DNA of 64,000 nt from Methanofollis fontis (GTDB lineage: Archaea > Halobacteriota > Methanomicrobia > Methanomicrobiales > Methanofollaceae). Of this stretch, positions 63,523-64,000 are shown piece after piece (the stretch's first letter is position 1; each line of letters begins with the position of its first letter). The stretch lies in assembly GCF_004297185.1 (NCBI RefSeq), contig NZ_PGCL01000003.1, positions 480,739-544,738 on the forward strand, in the 5' to 3' direction. The position numbers and the translations under genes are program-made. The notes under the pieces were generated by a model. It had not been told where the DNA came from and did no database searches. It worked only from the letters and a program-made list of their open reading frames with translations.

Positions 63523-64000
63523 TTAAGCGCATAGCCCCAACTTCTTAAGGATCATCCTCTGCCTCCGCGAGATCTCCGTCACCATAATCTCGCCATTGGC
63601 GAGCTTGATCTTCTTGATCTTGGCCAGTTCCAGCAGCATCCCCTCAAGCGTATAGTCCTCCATCAGCCCCGTCTCCGTCATCCATTTCAGCAACCGCATC
63701 CTCAGGATCAGGCTGATGAAGGTCACGAACAGAAATCCCTTCATCGAAGACTCATTTTTCGCGTTGAGGGGCATCACCTGAATATCCTGTTTCAACGTTC
63801 GGAAGGCCTTTTCCACCGCGTCGCGCTCCCGGTACACCGTGAGGCACTCCTGCCAGTCGAGCGAACTGTGGGCGAGGATGATCTGTTTTCCCATCCTGTT
63901 CACCCTCTGCGAGACCGCATTCTTCCGGATCTCAACCTGGAACCGGTTTTCAACCACCTGCCATGAAAAGTAGTTCGCCATCTTTCCTGCCCGCTCCTTG
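63523..64000 (-). CDS. IS4/IS1634-like DDE transposase, C-terminal part (runs off the window)
   Basis: About 159 residues remain to the window edge, and the frame is open upstream of the first ATG at 63981, so the N-terminus lies beyond 64000. The motif YRERDAVEKAFRTLKQDI contains the catalytic Glu of the DDE triad in the Y(2)R(3)E(6)K arrangement of IS4-like transposases. The C-terminus ends RQRMILKKLGLCA. Whether the full copy is intact cannot be told. Confidence 0.85.
   Translation of the reverse strand, partial: KERAGKMANYFSWQVVENRFQVEIRKNAVSQRVNRMGKQIILAHSSLDWQECLTVYRERDAVEKAFRTLKQDIQVMPLNAKNESSMKGFLFVTFISLILRMRLLKWMTETGLMEDYTLEGMLLELAKIKKIKLANGEIMVTEISRRQRMILKKLGLCA

Noticed and set aside
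1..64000. CRISPR array
   Set aside because: No regularly spaced direct repeats of 25-40 bp were seen; the only long perfect repeat is the 54-bp att pair.

Overview
This window is a stretch of a methanogenic archaeal chromosome, most likely from the order Methanomicrobiales (a Methanofollis- or Methanoculleus-like organism). Evidence for this is an archaeal EF-1alpha, L7Ae, S28e and L24e, an Orc1/Cdc6 initiator, DNA topoisomerase VI, CetZ, methenyl-H4MPT cyclohydrolase, methanopterin biosynthesis, a methanogenesis marker 12 protein and a PorCDAB pyruvate synthase. Most of the DNA is GC-rich (about 60% by eye). Two regions are clearly AT-rich and look acquired: about 33.8-39.97 kb and 57.6-61.3 kb.

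Layout. 0-2.2 kb: the end of a sulfite/nitrite reductase-like gene, a small Cys-rich hypothetical, then tuf and rpsJ. 2.2-11.7 kb: an Agl23-type membrane protein, a CetZ gene with a membrane-anchored coiled-coil partner, and a four-gene run (flavoprotein, GT2, flippase-like, DUF2298) of the surface glycan/lipid type. 11.8-13.0 kb: rpl7ae-rps28e-rpl24e-ndk, ending in a hairpin plus T-run. The rpl7ae leader can fold into a kink-turn-like element next to its own ribosome binding site. 13.1-33.6 kb: mixed metabolism (NCS2 permease, MarC, nitrilase-like enzyme, threonine synthase, histidine kinase, porCDAB, marker 12, epimerase, apgM, a fused methanopterin enzyme, orc1/cdc6, mch).

33.7-40.0 kb holds the most striking structure. 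A 6,165-bp element is integrated into the 3' end of tRNA-Val(UAC), flanked by perfect 54-bp direct repeats. Its integrase gene is split by the integration: the N-terminal part reads into the left repeat and the catalytic part reads out of the right repeat in the same frame, so excision would restore one gene of about 403 codons. The cargo is a superfamily-2-like helicase with a cysteine cluster and a convergent Mrr-type nuclease with zinc ribbons. Without the element, tRNA-Val would lie close to valS.

40.0-57.6 kb: valS, DUF92, a pyruvate-kinase C-domain protein, YchF, a solo TnpB (IS200/IS605-type) insertion directly abutting ychF, several small hypotheticals, a phosphoesterase, NMN adenylyltransferase overlapping larB, and hisS-top6B-top6A. 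57.6-62.8 kb: an AT-rich polysaccharide island (two GT4 enzymes, a CapK-like ligase) beginning on the top6A stop codon, followed by a flippase whose composition drifts from moderate to high GC. 62.8-64.0 kb: a featureless AT-rich stretch, an orphan HicB and a truncated DDE transposase that runs off the window. No CRISPR array and no rRNA gene were seen; tRNA-Val is the only tRNA found.
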